Under the pieces are notes generated by a model. The model ran no database searches. It saw nothing but the letters and a program-made list of their open reading frames with translations, and was not told the origin of the DNA. DNA of 42,975 bases from Woeseiaceae bacterium (GTDB taxonomy: Bacteria; Pseudomonadota; Gammaproteobacteria; Steroidobacterales; Woeseiaceae), in the NCBI GenBank assembly GCA_028289545.1, contig JANQPG010000108.1, forward strand, positions 1-42,975. The letters are read 5' to 3'. Below, piece by piece: positions 42,852 to 42,975 of this stretch. The translations under genes were made by a program, and so were the position numbers. Positions within the stretch are counted from its first letter, which is position 1; each line of letters opens with the position of its first letter.

Positions 42852-42975
42852 GGGCGATTAGCTCAGGGGCACTCAGGCGAATACGCTGAGATGTCCGGTG
42901 CTGACAGGCTCGAACGGATATAGAACCGGAGGCTCAGGCAGGCTTGAGCGGAGGGTTCACGGCAAGACAGGGCGA
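42852..42975 (+). ncRNA. Structured region starting like tRNA-Val, cut by the window end
   Basis: GGGCGATTAGCTCAG (42852-42866) is identical to the usual first 15 bases of gammaproteobacterial tRNA-Val, but the sequence that follows cannot form a D arm. Three hairpins can be drawn instead: CTCAGGCG/CGCTGAG (42872-42890), CCGGT/ACCGG (42895-42929) and GCTCA/TGAGC (42932-42949). The window ends in GGGCGA, which might be the first bases of a real tRNA-Val. It may be a truncated tRNA remnant, an interrupted tRNA or an unknown RNA. Confidence 0.35.

Noticed and set aside
42911..42966. Group I intron-like GATATAG and GTTCAC segments
   Set aside because: They occur in the wrong order and without the P/Q elements, so a group I intron inside a tRNA is not supported.

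Overview
The window is a GC-rich stretch of a gammaproteobacterial chromosome. The best evidence is the block gyrA-serC-(serA)-pheA-aroA-cmk-rpsA-ihfB-lapA-lapB, the conserved gammaproteobacterial 'supraoperon' neighbourhood, here with serA present and hisC/tyrA absent. A Xanthomonas/Caulobacter-type TonB receptor, a TRAP transporter and uronate catabolism genes fit a free-living, probably aquatic polysaccharide degrader. I cannot assign a genus.

Layout. (1) 1-12.4 kb: DNA gyrase A, serine and phenylalanine/shikimate synthesis, CMP kinase, ribosomal protein S1, IHF-beta, LapA/LapB and a secreted ComEA-like helix-hairpin-helix protein, all on the + strand, with clear terminators after cmk and rpsA. 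(2) 12.5-15.0 kb: galU (TTG start), a cupin-like 2-oxoglutarate oxygenase candidate and a small STAS/SEC14-like protein. (3) 15.06-27.8 kb: a polysaccharide (uronate) utilisation locus. A beta-helix lipoprotein points left; a TonB receptor, a PL38/alginate-lyase-fold enzyme, an MhpD-like hydratase, a LacI regulator, KduI, a TRAP transporter (DctP-DctQ-DctM) and KduD point right. Two CCGG-centred palindromes sit on the -35 and -10 of a near-consensus promoter before the receptor, and a third related site lies before kduI, so the LacI protein probably controls the locus. KduI plus KduD points to glucuronate/galacturonate-type unsaturated uronates (for example from glucuronan), not classical alginate. 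(4) 27.8-39.1 kb: accessory and housekeeping genes: a membrane protein of unknown function, a GAF-GGDEF cyclase, a c-type cytochrome lipoprotein, the YdbH-YnbE-YdbL envelope set, a serine hydrolase lipoprotein that appears to start at CTG, an ankyrin protein, a DUF4920-like protein, a second serine hydrolase and an orphan ParD-XRE fused antitoxin. (5) 39.1-43 kb: tRNA-Asn with a duplicated 3' end plus terminator, an aspartate-type aminotransferase, uvrB, and a structured region that begins like tRNA-Val and runs off the window.

The most notable items are the LacI-controlled uronate locus with an unassigned beta-helix enzyme, the fused two-domain antitoxin without a toxin beside an 83-bp duplication at tRNA-Asn, and the CTG-initiated lipoprotein. 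No CRISPR array, insertion sequence or prophage was seen.
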